Origin: Bacteroidota bacterium
Lineage (GTDB): Bacteria; Bacteroidota; Bacteroidia; Chitinophagales; Chitinophagaceae
Assembly: GCA_947457075.1 (NCBI GenBank)
Contig: CANGUG010000015.1
Span: 35,079 to 99,078 of the forward strand
Direction of reading: 5' to 3'
DNA length: 64,000 nt
Under the pieces are notes generated by a model. The model made no database searches. It was given only the letters and a program-made list of their open reading frames with translations, and was not told the origin of the DNA. This document shows positions 46,308 through 56,971 of this stretch, piece by piece (the first letter of the stretch is position 1; every line of letters begins with the position of its first letter). The position numbers were made by a program, and so were the translations under genes.

Positions 46308-47159
46308 TTACTTTTCTTGCTGATGGTAAACTAGTAAGCCTTCCATGGGAGATTTTATAATTTTCCCAATTTCAAGTTCATAAGCGGTTGCTAATTGTTG
46401 GATCACATCCCTAAAAACATAAGCCACAGAACCTGCAAAATGAATGGGGTACAACCAGGATTCATTCAATTTGTTTAAATGGGCAAAAAAGAAATCGTTA
46501 ATACCATCTTCAATAATATTTTCAATCATATAATGTCCTCGATGCGCTGATAAAAATTCGGCAAATGAAGCCATGTATCTATTAGGAAGGGGTTGCTTAT
46601 AAATTGAATCTAAAATTTGATCCTTATTCACTTGGTATTTACTTTCAAATGAATGCATTAATTCCTCATCGAATGTTTGGTATAAATAATATTGTAATAC
46701 TTTTTTGCCTAAATAGGCGCCACTTCCTTCATCCCCTAAAACATAGCCAAGGCCGGGGCTATTTTTAACAATTTTCTTCCCATTATAATACCCTGTATTG
46801 GAGCCGGTGCCTAAAATGCAAGCAACACCTTTATGGTGTTGACAAGTCGCGCGCGCAACAGCAACTAAATCGGTTTGAATGTCTAATTTGGCTTTAGAAA
46901 AAACCGATTTTAATGCTTTTTTAATTGAAGCCACATTTAATGGATTACTTAATCCAGTGCCATAAAAATAAACGGCATCAATAGAAGATGGGTCGATTTT
47001 TTTTTGAAAACCCTTTTGAATTGTTTCAATTATTTGACTCGTTGACAAAAAATAGGGGCTAATACCAATGGTCGTAATTGTTTTTTTCTGTTTCCCAATT
47101 ACAAGGGTCCATTGGCACTTGGTAGCGCCACTATCGGCGATGATATAATTGTTTCGCAT
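46308..47159 (-). CDS. N-acetylglucosamine kinase-like BadF/BadG/BcrA/BcrD ATPase-family protein
   Basis: 283 aa; 'IIADSGATKCQWTLV', 'CILGTGSNTGYYNGK', 'GYVLGDEGSGAYLGKKVLQ'. Confidence 0.85.
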   Translation of the reverse strand: MRNNYIIADSGATKCQWTLVIGKQKKTITTIGISPYFLSTSQIIETIQKGFQKKIDPSSIDAVYFYGTGLSNPLNVASIKKALKSVFSKAKLDIQTDLVAVARATCQHHKGVACILGTGSNTGYYNGKKIVKNSPGLGYVLGDEGSGAYLGKKVLQYYLYQTFDEELMHSFESKYQVNKDQILDSIYKQPLPNRYMASFAEFLSAHRGHYMIENIIEDGINDFFFAHLNKLNESWLYPIHFAGSVAYVFRDVIQQLATAYELEIGKIIKSPMEGLLVYHQQEK

Positions 47160-47221
47160 GGGTAAATTCTTATGTGTGAAAATAACCTTTTTACTGTAAT
47201 TTTAGCCGATAGAATATTAAC

Positions 47222-48793
47222 ATGCAAGAAAATAACAAATCAAACTGGTTTACGCCCTTCTCTTATGCGATTGTATTAATTATCGGGCTAGGCATTGGTC
47301 TTTTTTTTAAGGGTAATTTTTCCCTGCAAAGTTTTACAATGAATGGAGCAAATCCAATACAAGAGATATTGGATTTAGTAAAAACAAAATATGTTGAAGA
47401 ATTAAAAGGGGATAGTGCGGAAATAAAATTGGCTAATTATTATTTAGCTCAACTAGATCCTCATTCAGTATATATAGCGCCTTCGGAGTTGAACGACGTA
47501 AATGAGCAACTTATGTCCAATTTTAAAGGAATTGGCATTGAGTTTCAGCAATACCGTGATAGCATATTTGTATCCTATGTAATAAAAGGGGGGCCTGCTG
47601 AAAAAGCGGGGGTGCAATTGGGCGATATTTTATTAAAAGCAGATGATTCTATAAAGCTTTCTGGGAAAAAATGGGATGCGGAGCAAATAAGGGCAAAAAT
47701 TAAGGGACCAGATAATACAAAAGTGAAACTTCAAATTTTATCGGGGAAAACCACCAAGGAAATTGTGATTACCAGGGGCAATGTACCTGTTTCATCGGTG
47801 GATGCAGCTTATCAAATAAAGCCTGGCGTTGGTTATATCCGAATTAACAAATTTGCAGATAGGACCTATGAAACCTTTATGCAAGCGTTAGAATCGCTTA
47901 TTAAAGACAGTGTTAAATCATTAGTGATTGATTTGAGGGGTAATGGGGGAGGTTTGCTTTCAGAAGCAGTTGCTATTGCCGATGAACTCATTCCAGGGAA
48001 TAAATTATTGGTATATACACAGGGAGCACACTCTCCTAAAACAGAATATGTTAGTAAAAGAGAGGGACTGTTTGAGGAAGGCGACATCACTGTTTGGATG
48101 GATGAGTCCTCGGCTTCAGCGAGTGAAGTATTGGCCGGTGCTTTGCAGGATTGGGACAGAGCAACTATTATTGGAAGAAGGTCCTATGGCAAGGGTTTGG
48201 TGCAACAACAATATAGGTTATCCAATGGAGGCGCTGTAAGAATTACCACAGCAAAATATTTTACCCCATTGGGTAGAAACATTCAACGACCTTACGAGCA
48301 AGGTAAGATGGCGTATGAGCATGACTTAATGAACCGAATACAAGACAATGCAAAGGGCAAGCAAGATACGGCTGCAAAAGGTAAAGCGTTTAAAACACCA
48401 AAAGGGCGTTTAGTATATGGTGGCGGCGGAATTTATCCCGATAAGTGGGTGAATCCCAATGCGCTTATTTTGGATTCGGCGTATCGAATGATTGTAGAAC
48501 AAAGTTTACTCAATGACTTTGTATTGCATTGGTATATAGCCGAGCAACAAAATATTAAAAAGTACAAGAATACAAAGGACTTTTTAACGGGGTATCAGAA
48601 AGTGGATTTATGGAGTGCATTGGTCAAGTTTGCCAATCCCCAACAAAAAAATAATTTAAGGGCAGTTGAAAAAAATAAAACGCAAATTCAAAACCAATTG
48701 CTTGCTTTGATTGCAAGGATGCAGTGGTATAAGCAAGGATATTTTGAAGTGCAAAATGCATTGAACCCGCAAATAGGAGAGATGATACCTTAA
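47222..48793 (+). CDS. S41-family C-terminal processing peptidase with PDZ domain
   Basis: 523 aa; 'SVYIAPSEL', PDZ 'GGPAEKAGVQLGDILLKAD', 'VIDLRGNGGGLLSEAVAIAD', 'DESSASASEVLAGALQDW', 'SYGKGLVQ'. Confidence 0.92.
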   Translation: MQENNKSNWFTPFSYAIVLIIGLGIGLFFKGNFSLQSFTMNGANPIQEILDLVKTKYVEELKGDSAEIKLANYYLAQLDPHSVYIAPSELNDVNEQLMSNFKGIGIEFQQYRDSIFVSYVIKGGPAEKAGVQLGDILLKADDSIKLSGKKWDAEQIRAKIKGPDNTKVKLQILSGKTTKEIVITRGNVPVSSVDAAYQIKPGVGYIRINKFADRTYETFMQALESLIKDSVKSLVIDLRGNGGGLLSEAVAIADELIPGNKLLVYTQGAHSPKTEYVSKREGLFEEGDITVWMDESSASASEVLAGALQDWDRATIIGRRSYGKGLVQQQYRLSNGGAVRITTAKYFTPLGRNIQRPYEQGKMAYEHDLMNRIQDNAKGKQDTAAKGKAFKTPKGRLVYGGGGIYPDKWVNPNALILDSAYRMIVEQSLLNDFVLHWYIAEQQNIKKYKNTKDFLTGYQKVDLWSALVKFANPQQKNNLRAVEKNKTQIQNQLLALIARMQWYKQGYFEVQNALNPQIGEMIP

Positions 48794-48966
48794 ATCCTTT
48801 TTATTATTTTTGGTTCATCTTTCTTTTTTCCATTCACTTTGTCTCAGTTGGTTTGAGCATTGTACAATCGACCTTATGGGCAATGCAGTTTGCTTTTTTT
48901 AATGTAAATTTCAGAAAGTCCATGATTTTTAGTTGTATATTTAACACAATTAATTCTTTACTATTT

Positions 48967-50316
48967 ATGAAACCTATTTTACTAGCAATTTTACTTTTGT
49001 TTGTCGTTGAAATTTCGTTTGCACAAGTAATTGTAAAGCGAGATCCAGAAATTGAATCCATGCTGAATGAAATAAGTGCGGACTCTTTAAAAGTAAATAT
49101 GTATAAGTTAGTCTCATTTGGCACTAGAAATACATTGAGTACACAACTAAGTGCAACCAGGGGTATTGGAGCTGCCAGAAATTGGATACTAGGTAAGTTT
49201 CATGAATATGCTAAAAATTCAAATGGTAGATTAACTGCCTTTATTGATACAGTGAGGTATATGCCAGACGGTAAGCGTGTTGATAGACCCATTAATTTAG
49301 GCAATGTGGTGGCCACTTTAAAAGGGACAGATCCAAATGATAAACGCATTTTTATCATAAGTGGTCATATGGATAATATGAGAACCAAAGTAATGGACAG
49401 CGTAGGGGATGCACCAGGTGCAAATGATGATGGAAGTGGAACAGTAGCGGTGATGGAGTGTGCAAGAGTAATGAGTAAGCGTTCATTTCCCGCAACAATT
49501 ATTTTTGTGACCGTTGCTGGAGAGGAACAAGGTTTGATTGGTGCCAACTTTATGGCAAAAAAAGCAAGGAAAGAGAATTGGGCAATTGAAGCTGTTTTAA
49601 ACAATGATATAATGGGTAGTAATAACAGTAATGAAACCAATATTATTGACAATACCAAGTTGCGTGTTTTTAGTGAAGGCCTTTCAATCACAGATACTGG
49701 TAAAGCAGCAATGCAGTTAAGACAACTAGGGCTTGAAAATGATGGGAGATCAAGACAATTGGCAAGATATATTAAAGAAGTAGCTGAACGCTATATTGAT
49801 AATATGCAAATTGTAATGATTTATCGCAATGACCGTTTTTTAAGAGGAGGAGATCATACCCCTTTTGTAGAGAATGGCTATGCTGCAGTTAGATTTACTG
49901 AAATGAATGAAAATTATACGCGTCAACACCAGGATGTTAGAACGGAAAATGGAATAGCGTATGGTGATTTACCTGAGCATATTGATTTTGAATATTTAAG
50001 AAAAAATAGTGGCGTGAATTTGGCGAACCTAGCAAATTTAGCAAAAGCACCCTCCGTTCCAGAGGAGGTTAAAGTGGATGTAAGTAAATTAAGTAATTCA
50101 ACTTATTTATATTGGAAGTCTCCAAAAACGGGTCGCGCAAAAGGATATTATATTTTAATAAGAGAAACAACAAGCCCGGTTTGGCAAAAGAAAATTTACA
50201 CCGAACAATTAAATATAAGAATGCCCTTTAGTAAAGACAATTACTTCTTTGGAGTACAAAGTGTCAATGAATTGGGTAATGAAAGTTTACCAGTGATTCC
50301 AGCGGTAGGCAGATAA
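48967..50316 (+). CDS. M28-family secreted zinc aminopeptidase
   Basis: 'IISGHMDNMRTKVMDSVGDAPGANDDGSGTVAVMECARVM', 'VAGEEQGLIGANF'; signal peptide start MKPILLAILLLFVVEISFAQ at 48967 preferred over 48853. Confidence 0.88.
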   Translation: MKPILLAILLLFVVEISFAQVIVKRDPEIESMLNEISADSLKVNMYKLVSFGTRNTLSTQLSATRGIGAARNWILGKFHEYAKNSNGRLTAFIDTVRYMPDGKRVDRPINLGNVVATLKGTDPNDKRIFIISGHMDNMRTKVMDSVGDAPGANDDGSGTVAVMECARVMSKRSFPATIIFVTVAGEEQGLIGANFMAKKARKENWAIEAVLNNDIMGSNNSNETNIIDNTKLRVFSEGLSITDTGKAAMQLRQLGLENDGRSRQLARYIKEVAERYIDNMQIVMIYRNDRFLRGGDHTPFVENGYAAVRFTEMNENYTRQHQDVRTENGIAYGDLPEHIDFEYLRKNSGVNLANLANLAKAPSVPEEVKVDVSKLSNSTYLYWKSPKTGRAKGYYILIRETTSPVWQKKIYTEQLNIRMPFSKDNYFFGVQSVNELGNESLPVIPAVGR

Positions 50317-50456
50317 GTGATCGTATTGCCTTTGATTTGTCCACCCAACTGTTGCAAACCTATGAAAATCAATAGATTGCATTTTTTATGATATAAGAAA
50401 ATAGTTACATAGTTTAGTTTGTAAATTTATAAGAATTCCTATCTTTATTATCAATT

Positions 50457-50882
50457 ATGAAAACAGTAAAACTTTTATTAGTAGCCCTTCCTTTTTTACT
50501 TGCTTCTTGTAGTAAAGGAGGAGAATCTCCAGCACCTAAACCACCAGACCCTCCAAAGCCAACAGAGGCGACAATTAACTTTACCGTTGATAAGGATCCA
50601 GGAGCAGGAAGTATTTTAGGAGTGGTTGGTACATCTCAACCTATTGTTGTCAAAGTCACATCAGTACTTCCCACAGGAGGCGTTACAATAAATGTTCAGG
50701 TTACTAGGGATTCAGATAATTCTACTGTATTTACAAATTCAAATTCTAGTGTTGCTATAGATAATAATGTGACAATTTCTGGATTAACAGCAGGTGTATT
50801 GTGTACTGCAACAGTAACGGTAACTTCAAAGTCAACCATTACCAATACAAAGTCTATATCATTTAAATTAGCGTCTAAGTAA
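50457..50882 (+). CDS. Putative lipoprotein with Ig-like domain
   Basis: 141 aa; lipobox 'LLASC', Pro-rich linker 'PAPKPPDPPKP', beta-rich C-terminus. Confidence 0.65.
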   Translation: MKTVKLLLVALPFLLASCSKGGESPAPKPPDPPKPTEATINFTVDKDPGAGSILGVVGTSQPIVVKVTSVLPTGGVTINVQVTRDSDNSTVFTNSNSSVAIDNNVTISGLTAGVLCTATVTVTSKSTITNTKSISFKLASK

Positions 50883-50907
50883 TTTTTAAAACTGCTAGGT
50901 TCAGTTT

Positions 50908-51723
50908 TTATTTTTTATTTTTCGGACCTGTAGGAAAAGTATATCCCAAATTCAAAATGAATTCAAGTGTACCAAAACTTTGGCTAGCTTTTCCTTGGTA
51001 AACATCAAGGCCATAATAATAAGCATAATCCAATTTGCCGGCAAATTCAAGGTATAAGCCTTTTTTATAAGTACTTCTTAGGGCGTATTCAACACCTGTA
51101 TTCCAGCCGCCAAGTTGAAATTTGGCATCATTTTTTTCTCCAAACAATGAATTTTCCACATGAGGAATAACTGGTCCAACGCCAATTTTTGCTAATCCAT
51201 CGATGTCAAAGTATTTGTTTGAAATTTTATTGAATCTGTTTCTCTTAACTATGTTGAATAATAAAAAATTAGCCCCATTGTTTAAATAGTAATAGTTTCT
51301 TGATTTACCAGTACCTGTTTTTGAAAAAACAAAACTTGAGTCAATAGGTCGGCCACCATAAGTACCCACCATACGCACTGTTTGATTGTCTCTAAACAAA
51401 GCCTTCGTGTGGTCAAAATTAATTTCAAATGCAAGGTCCTTTTCGAAAAAATAACCAATCCGATAATTGTATTGTGGGATACTCAACTCCATAGTTAATA
51501 ATGCATGATCCCAGCCTGGATTATCTACCAATTGAGTATTTTTGAAAACAAAATTATTGCCTAAGTTTTGTTGGAAAACACTTACGTTAGTTCGTGTATA
51601 CCATTCTTTGTTATAACCCCATGAAAAATAAAATTCTCCTTTTCTTAGTTCACTTTGAGCAACTACATTGAGTGTCAGGGTCAGTAATATGAATGCAAAA
51701 CTTACTTTAGCAATTATTTTCAA
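50908..51723 (-). CDS. Secreted/outer-membrane beta-barrel-like hypothetical protein
   Basis: 271 aa; signal peptide 'FAFILLTLTLNVVAQ', alternating aromatic beta strands, terminal 'LEFILNLGYTFPTG'. Confidence 0.6.
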   Translation of the reverse strand: MKIIAKVSFAFILLTLTLNVVAQSELRKGEFYFSWGYNKEWYTRTNVSVFQQNLGNNFVFKNTQLVDNPGWDHALLTMELSIPQYNYRIGYFFEKDLAFEINFDHTKALFRDNQTVRMVGTYGGRPIDSSFVFSKTGTGKSRNYYYLNNGANFLLFNIVKRNRFNKISNKYFDIDGLAKIGVGPVIPHVENSLFGEKNDAKFQLGGWNTGVEYALRSTYKKGLYLEFAGKLDYAYYYGLDVYQGKASQSFGTLEFILNLGYTFPTGPKNKK

Positions 51724-51822
51724 TTTGTTTCTTTTTGTAAAGGTACTGTAATTTACACTTTGAATAAGTATAATATCAATTGTACCTCAATTTTAGGTAA
51801 TTTCGCATTCGAATAATTGATT

Positions 51823-54735
51823 ATGAAGCAGCCACTAAAACATCTTTCTACTTTATTAGCAGGGGATTTGTTTTATGACAAAATGATGCGTACATTATAT
51901 GCTACAGACGCTTCAAGTTACAGAGAGTTGCCGTTGGCTGTGGCAATTCCAAAAACAAAAAATGATATTGCTGTTTTAATTGATTTTGCAGCAAAAAATA
52001 ATACATCCTTAATTCCAAGAACAGCAGGTACCTCATTGGCTGGACAAGTGGTGGGTAATGGAATTGTAGTTGACGTTTCAAAACATTTTAATAAAATTAT
52101 AGAATTTAACAAGGAGGAGCAATGGGTGCGTGTGCAACCTGGTGTTATTAGAGATGAGTTAAATTTATTTTTAAAAGAACATGGTTTATTTTTTGGACCT
52201 GAAACATCCACAGCAAACAGGGCAATGATTGGTGGAATGGTGGGTAATAATTCATGTGGCTCCAATTCGGTTGTATATCGAAGTACTAGAGAACATTTAT
52301 TGGAAGTAACTGCTTTTTTAAGTGATGGATCTGAAGTAGTTTTTAATAGCTTGTCCACCGATGATTTTCATGCAAAATGTGCGCTCCCAAGTTTAGAAGG
52401 TAATATTTATAAATCGGTTCGAAGTATTTTGGGCAATTATGATAATCAGGTTGAAATAAGAAAAGAATTTCCTAAAAAATCGGTAGAGCGAAGAAACACA
52501 GGGTATGCCATTGATTTATTAATTGAAACTGATCCCTTTACTGCAGGAGGAGCGCCCTTTAATTTTTGTAGTTTAATAGCAGGTTCTGAAGGAACCCTTG
52601 CTTTTATCACAGAAATTAAACTAAATGTTGTGCCGGCACCTCCTAAAGAAACGGGATTGTTATGTGTACATTTTTATTCGATAGATGAAAGTTTACATGC
52701 CAATTTAATTGGTTTAAAATACAAACCAAGTGCTAGTGAATTAATTGATCATTATATTTTAGAATGCACAAAGGAAAATACAGCGCAAAGTAAAAACCGT
52801 TTTTTTGTACAAGGTGATCCTGGAGCCATACTAGTTATTGAATTTGTAAAAGAAACTAGGGAGGAAATTTTGGCATTGACCCATGCGGTAGAAGCTGAAA
52901 TGCGCGCTGCGGGATTAGGTTATCATTTTCCAGTTTTATTTGGGGAGGACACCAAAAAAATATGGACCCTACGCAAAGCTGGCTTAGGTTTGCTGAGTAA
53001 TTTACCAGGGGATGAAAAAGCAGTGCCCGTAATTGAGGATACCGCTGTGGATGTAAATGATTTACCCAATTATATCAGAGATTTTAATGAAATTTTAAAG
53101 AATCATGGTTTGTATTCGGTGCATTATGCACATGCAGGTTCAGGAGAGATTCACTTAAGGCCCATCATTAATTTAAAAACCAAGGAAGGCAATCAATTGT
53201 TTCGCACTATTGCCGAAGAAGTAGCCACCCTTGTTAAAAAATACAATGGTTCCTTAAGTGGGGAACATGGAGATGGAAGATTAAGAGGAGAGTTTATTAA
53301 AAAAATGGTAGGGGAGAAAAATTATGCTTTATTAAAACAGGTTAAAACCATTTGGGATCCCAATAACATTTTTAATCCCAATAAAATTGTGGATACCCCT
53401 TCCATGAATACTATGTTGCGTTATGAGCCAGGACAATTTACCCCTGAGTTTAAAACCATCTTCAGATTCCATCATCAGGATATATTGCAACATGCGGAAC
53501 AATGTAATGGTTCGGGAGATTGCAGAAAAACACATTTGTCTGGTGGAACTATGTGTCCTTCCTATATGGCTACTAGGAATGAAAAAGATACAACAAGGGC
53601 ACGTGCTAATATCTTAAGAGAGTTTTTAACACATTCAGATAAGCAAAATAGGTATGATCATAAGGAAATTTATGATGTAATGAGTTTGTGTTTAAGTTGC
53701 AAGGCTTGTAAAAGTGAGTGTCCTTCCAATGTGGATATGGCAAAATTGAAAGCTGAGTTCTTACAACATTATTATGATGCAAATGGCGTTCCATTTAGGT
53801 CAAAATTAATTGCCAATTTCACCGCAACAGCTAAATTGGGCTCATTGATGCCTTCAGTATATAATTTTGTGATGCATAATGCGATTACTGGGGGCCTTTT
53901 AAAAAAGATTTCAGGCTTTGCTTTGAAAAGATCCATGCCTTCTATGTCCACACAAACACTTGAGAAATGGTATCGTAAAAATTATATTGCTCCCTCCAAT
54001 CCAATTAAGAAATTGTATTTATTCTGCGACGAGTTTACCAACTATAACGACGCGGCTATTGGGATAAAAGGGGTTCAATTATTAACTAAGCTTGGGTATG
54101 AAGTAATTATTCCCAAACATATAGAAAGTGGAAGAACTTGGTTATCCAAAGGGCTGGTAAGAAAAGCAAAAGAAATTGCCAATACCAATATTCCCTTATT
54201 AGGCTCAATCGTATCCCCTCAAACACCAATTATCGGTTTCGAACCCTCGGCTATTTTAACCTTCCGTGACGAGTATCCCGATTTAGCCACTGATGAAAAT
54301 CTTGCCACTGCAAAACTATTGGCTAAAAATAGTTTTTTCGTCGATGAATTTCTCGCCCAAGAAATGGCGGCAGGTTTAATTTCAAAAGATAGGTTTACAC
54401 AATCCCCCAAAACCATATTATTACATGGGCATTGCCAGCAAAAAGCAGTGGGATCATTAGCCGATTCTGTAACTATATTGTCATTTCCTTCCAATTATAA
54501 AGTAGAAACGATCCCATCAGGATGTTGCGGAATGGCTGGTTCTTTTGGATATGAAAAAGAACATTATGAAGTTTCTATGAATATTGGTGAATTGGTATTA
54601 TTCCCGAAAGTGCGTGAAAATTTGCATCATGCAATTATCGCAGCGCCAGGAACAAGTTGTCGTCATCAAATTAAAGACGGGACTGGTGCAAAAGCATTGC
54701 ATACGGTTGAAGTGTTATATGATGCTTTGCAATAA
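51823..54735 (+). CDS. FAD-binding and (4Fe-4S)-binding fused oxidoreductase (GlcD/Dld-like + GlcF/CCG-like)
   Basis: ~970 aa; 'IPRTAGTSLAGQVVGNGIVVDVSKHFNKI', 'GEHGDGRLRGEF', 'CLSCKACKSECPSNVDMAKLKAEF', 'GCCGMAGSFGYE'. Confidence 0.9.
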   Translation: MKQPLKHLSTLLAGDLFYDKMMRTLYATDASSYRELPLAVAIPKTKNDIAVLIDFAAKNNTSLIPRTAGTSLAGQVVGNGIVVDVSKHFNKIIEFNKEEQWVRVQPGVIRDELNLFLKEHGLFFGPETSTANRAMIGGMVGNNSCGSNSVVYRSTREHLLEVTAFLSDGSEVVFNSLSTDDFHAKCALPSLEGNIYKSVRSILGNYDNQVEIRKEFPKKSVERRNTGYAIDLLIETDPFTAGGAPFNFCSLIAGSEGTLAFITEIKLNVVPAPPKETGLLCVHFYSIDESLHANLIGLKYKPSASELIDHYILECTKENTAQSKNRFFVQGDPGAILVIEFVKETREEILALTHAVEAEMRAAGLGYHFPVLFGEDTKKIWTLRKAGLGLLSNLPGDEKAVPVIEDTAVDVNDLPNYIRDFNEILKNHGLYSVHYAHAGSGEIHLRPIINLKTKEGNQLFRTIAEEVATLVKKYNGSLSGEHGDGRLRGEFIKKMVGEKNYALLKQVKTIWDPNNIFNPNKIVDTPSMNTMLRYEPGQFTPEFKTIFRFHHQDILQHAEQCNGSGDCRKTHLSGGTMCPSYMATRNEKDTTRARANILREFLTHSDKQNRYDHKEIYDVMSLCLSCKACKSECPSNVDMAKLKAEFLQHYYDANGVPFRSKLIANFTATAKLGSLMPSVYNFVMHNAITGGLLKKISGFALKRSMPSMSTQTLEKWYRKNYIAPSNPIKKLYLFCDEFTNYNDAAIGIKGVQLLTKLGYEVIIPKHIESGRTWLSKGLVRKAKEIANTNIPLLGSIVSPQTPIIGFEPSAILTFRDEYPDLATDENLATAKLLAKNSFFVDEFLAQEMAAGLISKDRFTQSPKTILLHGHCQQKAVGSLADSVTILSFPSNYKVETIPSGCCGMAGSFGYEKEHYEVSMNIGELVLFPKVRENLHHAIIAAPGTSCRHQIKDGTGAKALHTVEVLYDALQ

Positions 54736-54920
54736 AATAAATTTCACTAATCAATTCAATGTATATATAAAAAATAAATATGTAGTGTATTTGTATACAT
54801 ATATATATAAACGGTTTTTCATTTCCCAACAGCACAGTTAGTGCAAACTTTCATGTTTAATAAATTGTTAATTTATTTTCCTTATTTTAGACATATATTA
54901 AATAATTAAAAACTAACAAA

Positions 54921-55217
54921 ATGGGACAAAAACAAACACTGCCAAATTCTACTGCAGTATTAATATTAGGGATTTTATCAATTATTACAAGTTGTTTCTT
55001 AGTCGGACTTATATTAGGAATTATTGGTTTAAGTATGGGTTCTAAAGGCAAGAAATTATACAGAGATAATCCAGATGCATTTGAGGGGTATGGTACTTTA
55101 AATGCTGGCTATATCATGTCAATTATTGGTACCGTTTTTGGAGGGTTAACTGTATTGTATTATTTAATTTGGGTTGCAATTTTAGGTGGAGCCGCCTATT
55201 CATTAAGTAATTTGTAG
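54921..55217 (+). CDS. Small membrane protein (DUF4190 / CCC-motif-like)
   Basis: 98 aa; 'NSTAVLILGILSIITSCFLVGLILGIIGLSMGSKGKKLY..AGYIMSIIGTVFG'. Confidence 0.7.
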   Translation: MGQKQTLPNSTAVLILGILSIITSCFLVGLILGIIGLSMGSKGKKLYRDNPDAFEGYGTLNAGYIMSIIGTVFGGLTVLYYLIWVAILGGAAYSLSNL

Positions 55218-55244
55218 TTGATTAGAATTATTATTAACGTGTAA

Positions 55245-55547
55245 ATGCTAAATGTACTTCTATTAGATTTTCAGTTTAAAATGTTGCCATGTGCATCAAA
55301 ATCCTTGTTCAATTTGGATTGCCCTCTTTGTGGCTTTCAGCGTTCATTGATTTTTTTAATAAACGGAGATTTTAAGAAAAGTTTTATGCAGTATCCACCA
55401 TTAATTCCAGTTTGCTTACTTATGGTTTTATTTATGATACATTTGTTTTCTAGACAAATGGTAACAAAAAAGTTAATGGATTATAGTTCGGTAATCGTGT
55501 TATTGATCGTATCTGTAAGCTATATTACTAAATTAATCATTGCCTAG
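55245..55547 (+). CDS. DUF2752-family membrane protein
   Basis: 100 aa; 'LFNLDCPLCGFQRSLIFLINGDFKKSFMQYPPLIPV'. Confidence 0.75.
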   Translation: MLNVLLLDFQFKMLPCASKSLFNLDCPLCGFQRSLIFLINGDFKKSFMQYPPLIPVCLLMVLFMIHLFSRQMVTKKLMDYSSVIVLLIVSVSYITKLIIA

Positions 55548-55567
55548 AAAACTGTATAGACATATTC

Positions 55568-55602
55568 AATAAAATAGCCACCATAAAGGTGGCTATTTTA
55601 TT
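55568..55602. terminator. Bidirectional intrinsic terminator
   Basis: AATAAAATAGCCACC-ATAAA-GGTGGCTATTTTATT between convergent genes. Confidence 0.85.
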
Positions 55603-55613
55603 AGTAAAACAAT

Positions 55614-56354
55614 TTATTTCTTATTAAATACCCTTTTCAACAAATCAGTTGTTCTAGCAACTGGATTAGCCCGAATGTCTTTCTCTTGCAATGCAATTTC
55701 AGTGTAAATACCCAGCATCGATTTTTCGGTAACATAGGCTGCTAAGTCTGGATTGACTTTCTTGTTGACTAATGGAATAGCGTTATAAGTAGTAACGATT
55801 TTCTCCCAATATTTTGTGGCATCCACTTTGTCTAATGAGTTTTTAATGATGGGCTTAAATTTTGCAGTTAAGCTGTCCTGTGTTTTAGTTCTTAAATAAG
55901 TCGTGGCGGAACTATCTGCCCCCTTTAAAATTTCAATGCCATCGGTAATAGACATTTCTTTAATGGCTTTGACAAAAATAGGAGCGGCAGTTTTGCAGGC
56001 GTCTTCGGCAGCTCGGTTCATGCTTATAATAAAGTCATCCGCTAATTGATTGAATCCTATACCTCGAAGTGTTTTTTCAACTTTTTGTGCTTCTGGGGGC
56101 ATGAGTATTTTTAAAGCAGCATTTTTTAAAAAGGCATCGGTTTGAGAAAGCTTAGAACAGCCTTTTTCAGCTCCAATGGTGAGTGCTTCTTTTAGTCCAT
56201 TGGCAATGTCTTCCTGGTTTAAGCTAAGGCTTTGCTTTTTGGTGGTATCAGTCAGTACTTTAGTAGCTTTTTTAAGTAAATCTTTTACAGTTTGGGCGTT
56301 GCTTATGCTAGTTAAAAGCAAAAGGCCAAGGAGGAGTATGTTTTTCAAAGTCAT
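55614..56354 (-). CDS. DUF4197-like secreted protein
   Basis: 246 aa; 'LNQEDIANGLKEALTIGAEKGCSKLSQTDAFLKNAALKILMPPEAQKVEKTLR'. Confidence 0.8.
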   Translation of the reverse strand: MTLKNILLLGLLLLTSISNAQTVKDLLKKATKVLTDTTKKQSLSLNQEDIANGLKEALTIGAEKGCSKLSQTDAFLKNAALKILMPPEAQKVEKTLRGIGFNQLADDFIISMNRAAEDACKTAAPIFVKAIKEMSITDGIEILKGADSSATTYLRTKTQDSLTAKFKPIIKNSLDKVDATKYWEKIVTTYNAIPLVNKKVNPDLAAYVTEKSMLGIYTEIALQEKDIRANPVARTTDLLKRVFNKK

Positions 56355-56504
56355 ATTTGCAGGTTGAGTTAAAATTAAGACTTTATATATTTATAAAATG
56401 TTAAATAGATGGTATTGTCAAGATTATTTTCATTTTAACTTTTATAAAAATATTGGGAATTATAGATTTTATTCTTAATTTACTATTATATCAAAACACA
56501 TCAA

Positions 56505-56915
56505 ATGAAAAGGATTTTTTTGTTCACTGTTGCGGCTTTTTTGACATTAAACTCATTTAGCCAGTCCTTGCCTAAGGGAAGTTTAGTGGGCGTACATCAT
56601 TTTACGGTAAGTTTAAATGGTACGACTACACTTCAGGAATTTATGGATTTTCAAAAAAACAAATGGGCTCCTGCTGCGGCCAAAGTGTATGGCTGTGAAA
56701 TTCATTATATGAAACATGCGAGGGGAGAAAATGAGAATAAAGTGGGACTTATCATGATTTTTAAAACGGAGGCGCAAAGAAATAAGTTTTATGATCAGGA
56801 TGGAAAATTAAATGATGCTGGTAAAGCAGCTAATGCAAAATTAAAAGCAATTAATGACGAGTCCAATAAGTTAGGCACAACAACAGGTGCTTATACTGAC
56901 TGGATTGTAGAATAA
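56505..56915 (+). CDS. Secreted hypothetical protein
   Basis: 136 aa; signal peptide 'MKRIFLFTVAAFLTLNSFSQ'; followed by a terminator. Confidence 0.65.
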   Translation: MKRIFLFTVAAFLTLNSFSQSLPKGSLVGVHHFTVSLNGTTTLQEFMDFQKNKWAPAAAKVYGCEIHYMKHARGENENKVGLIMIFKTEAQRNKFYDQDGKLNDAGKAANAKLKAINDESNKLGTTTGAYTDWIVE

Positions 56916-56931
56916 TATATGCTTGTTAAAT

Positions 56932-56971
56932 AAAAAACCTCCATGCTCTTTTGATGATGGAGGTTTTTTTT
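56932..56971 (+). terminator. Intrinsic terminator
   Basis: AAAAAACCTCCAT ... ATGGAGGTTTTTTTT. Confidence 0.8.

Noticed and set aside
46990-47000. T9 homopolymer in the GlcNAc kinase-like gene as a phase-variation tract
   Set aside because: Encodes KK in frame in an A/T-rich gene with no surface role; insufficient evidence for phase variation
51918-52358. 146-aa minus ORF
   Set aside because: Entirely antisense to the FAD-oxidoreductase; no domain or promoter support
54736-54900. AT-rich ATATATAT tract as possible integration or replication site
   Set aside because: No att duplications, integrase or DnaA-box cluster seen; ordinary AT-rich spacer
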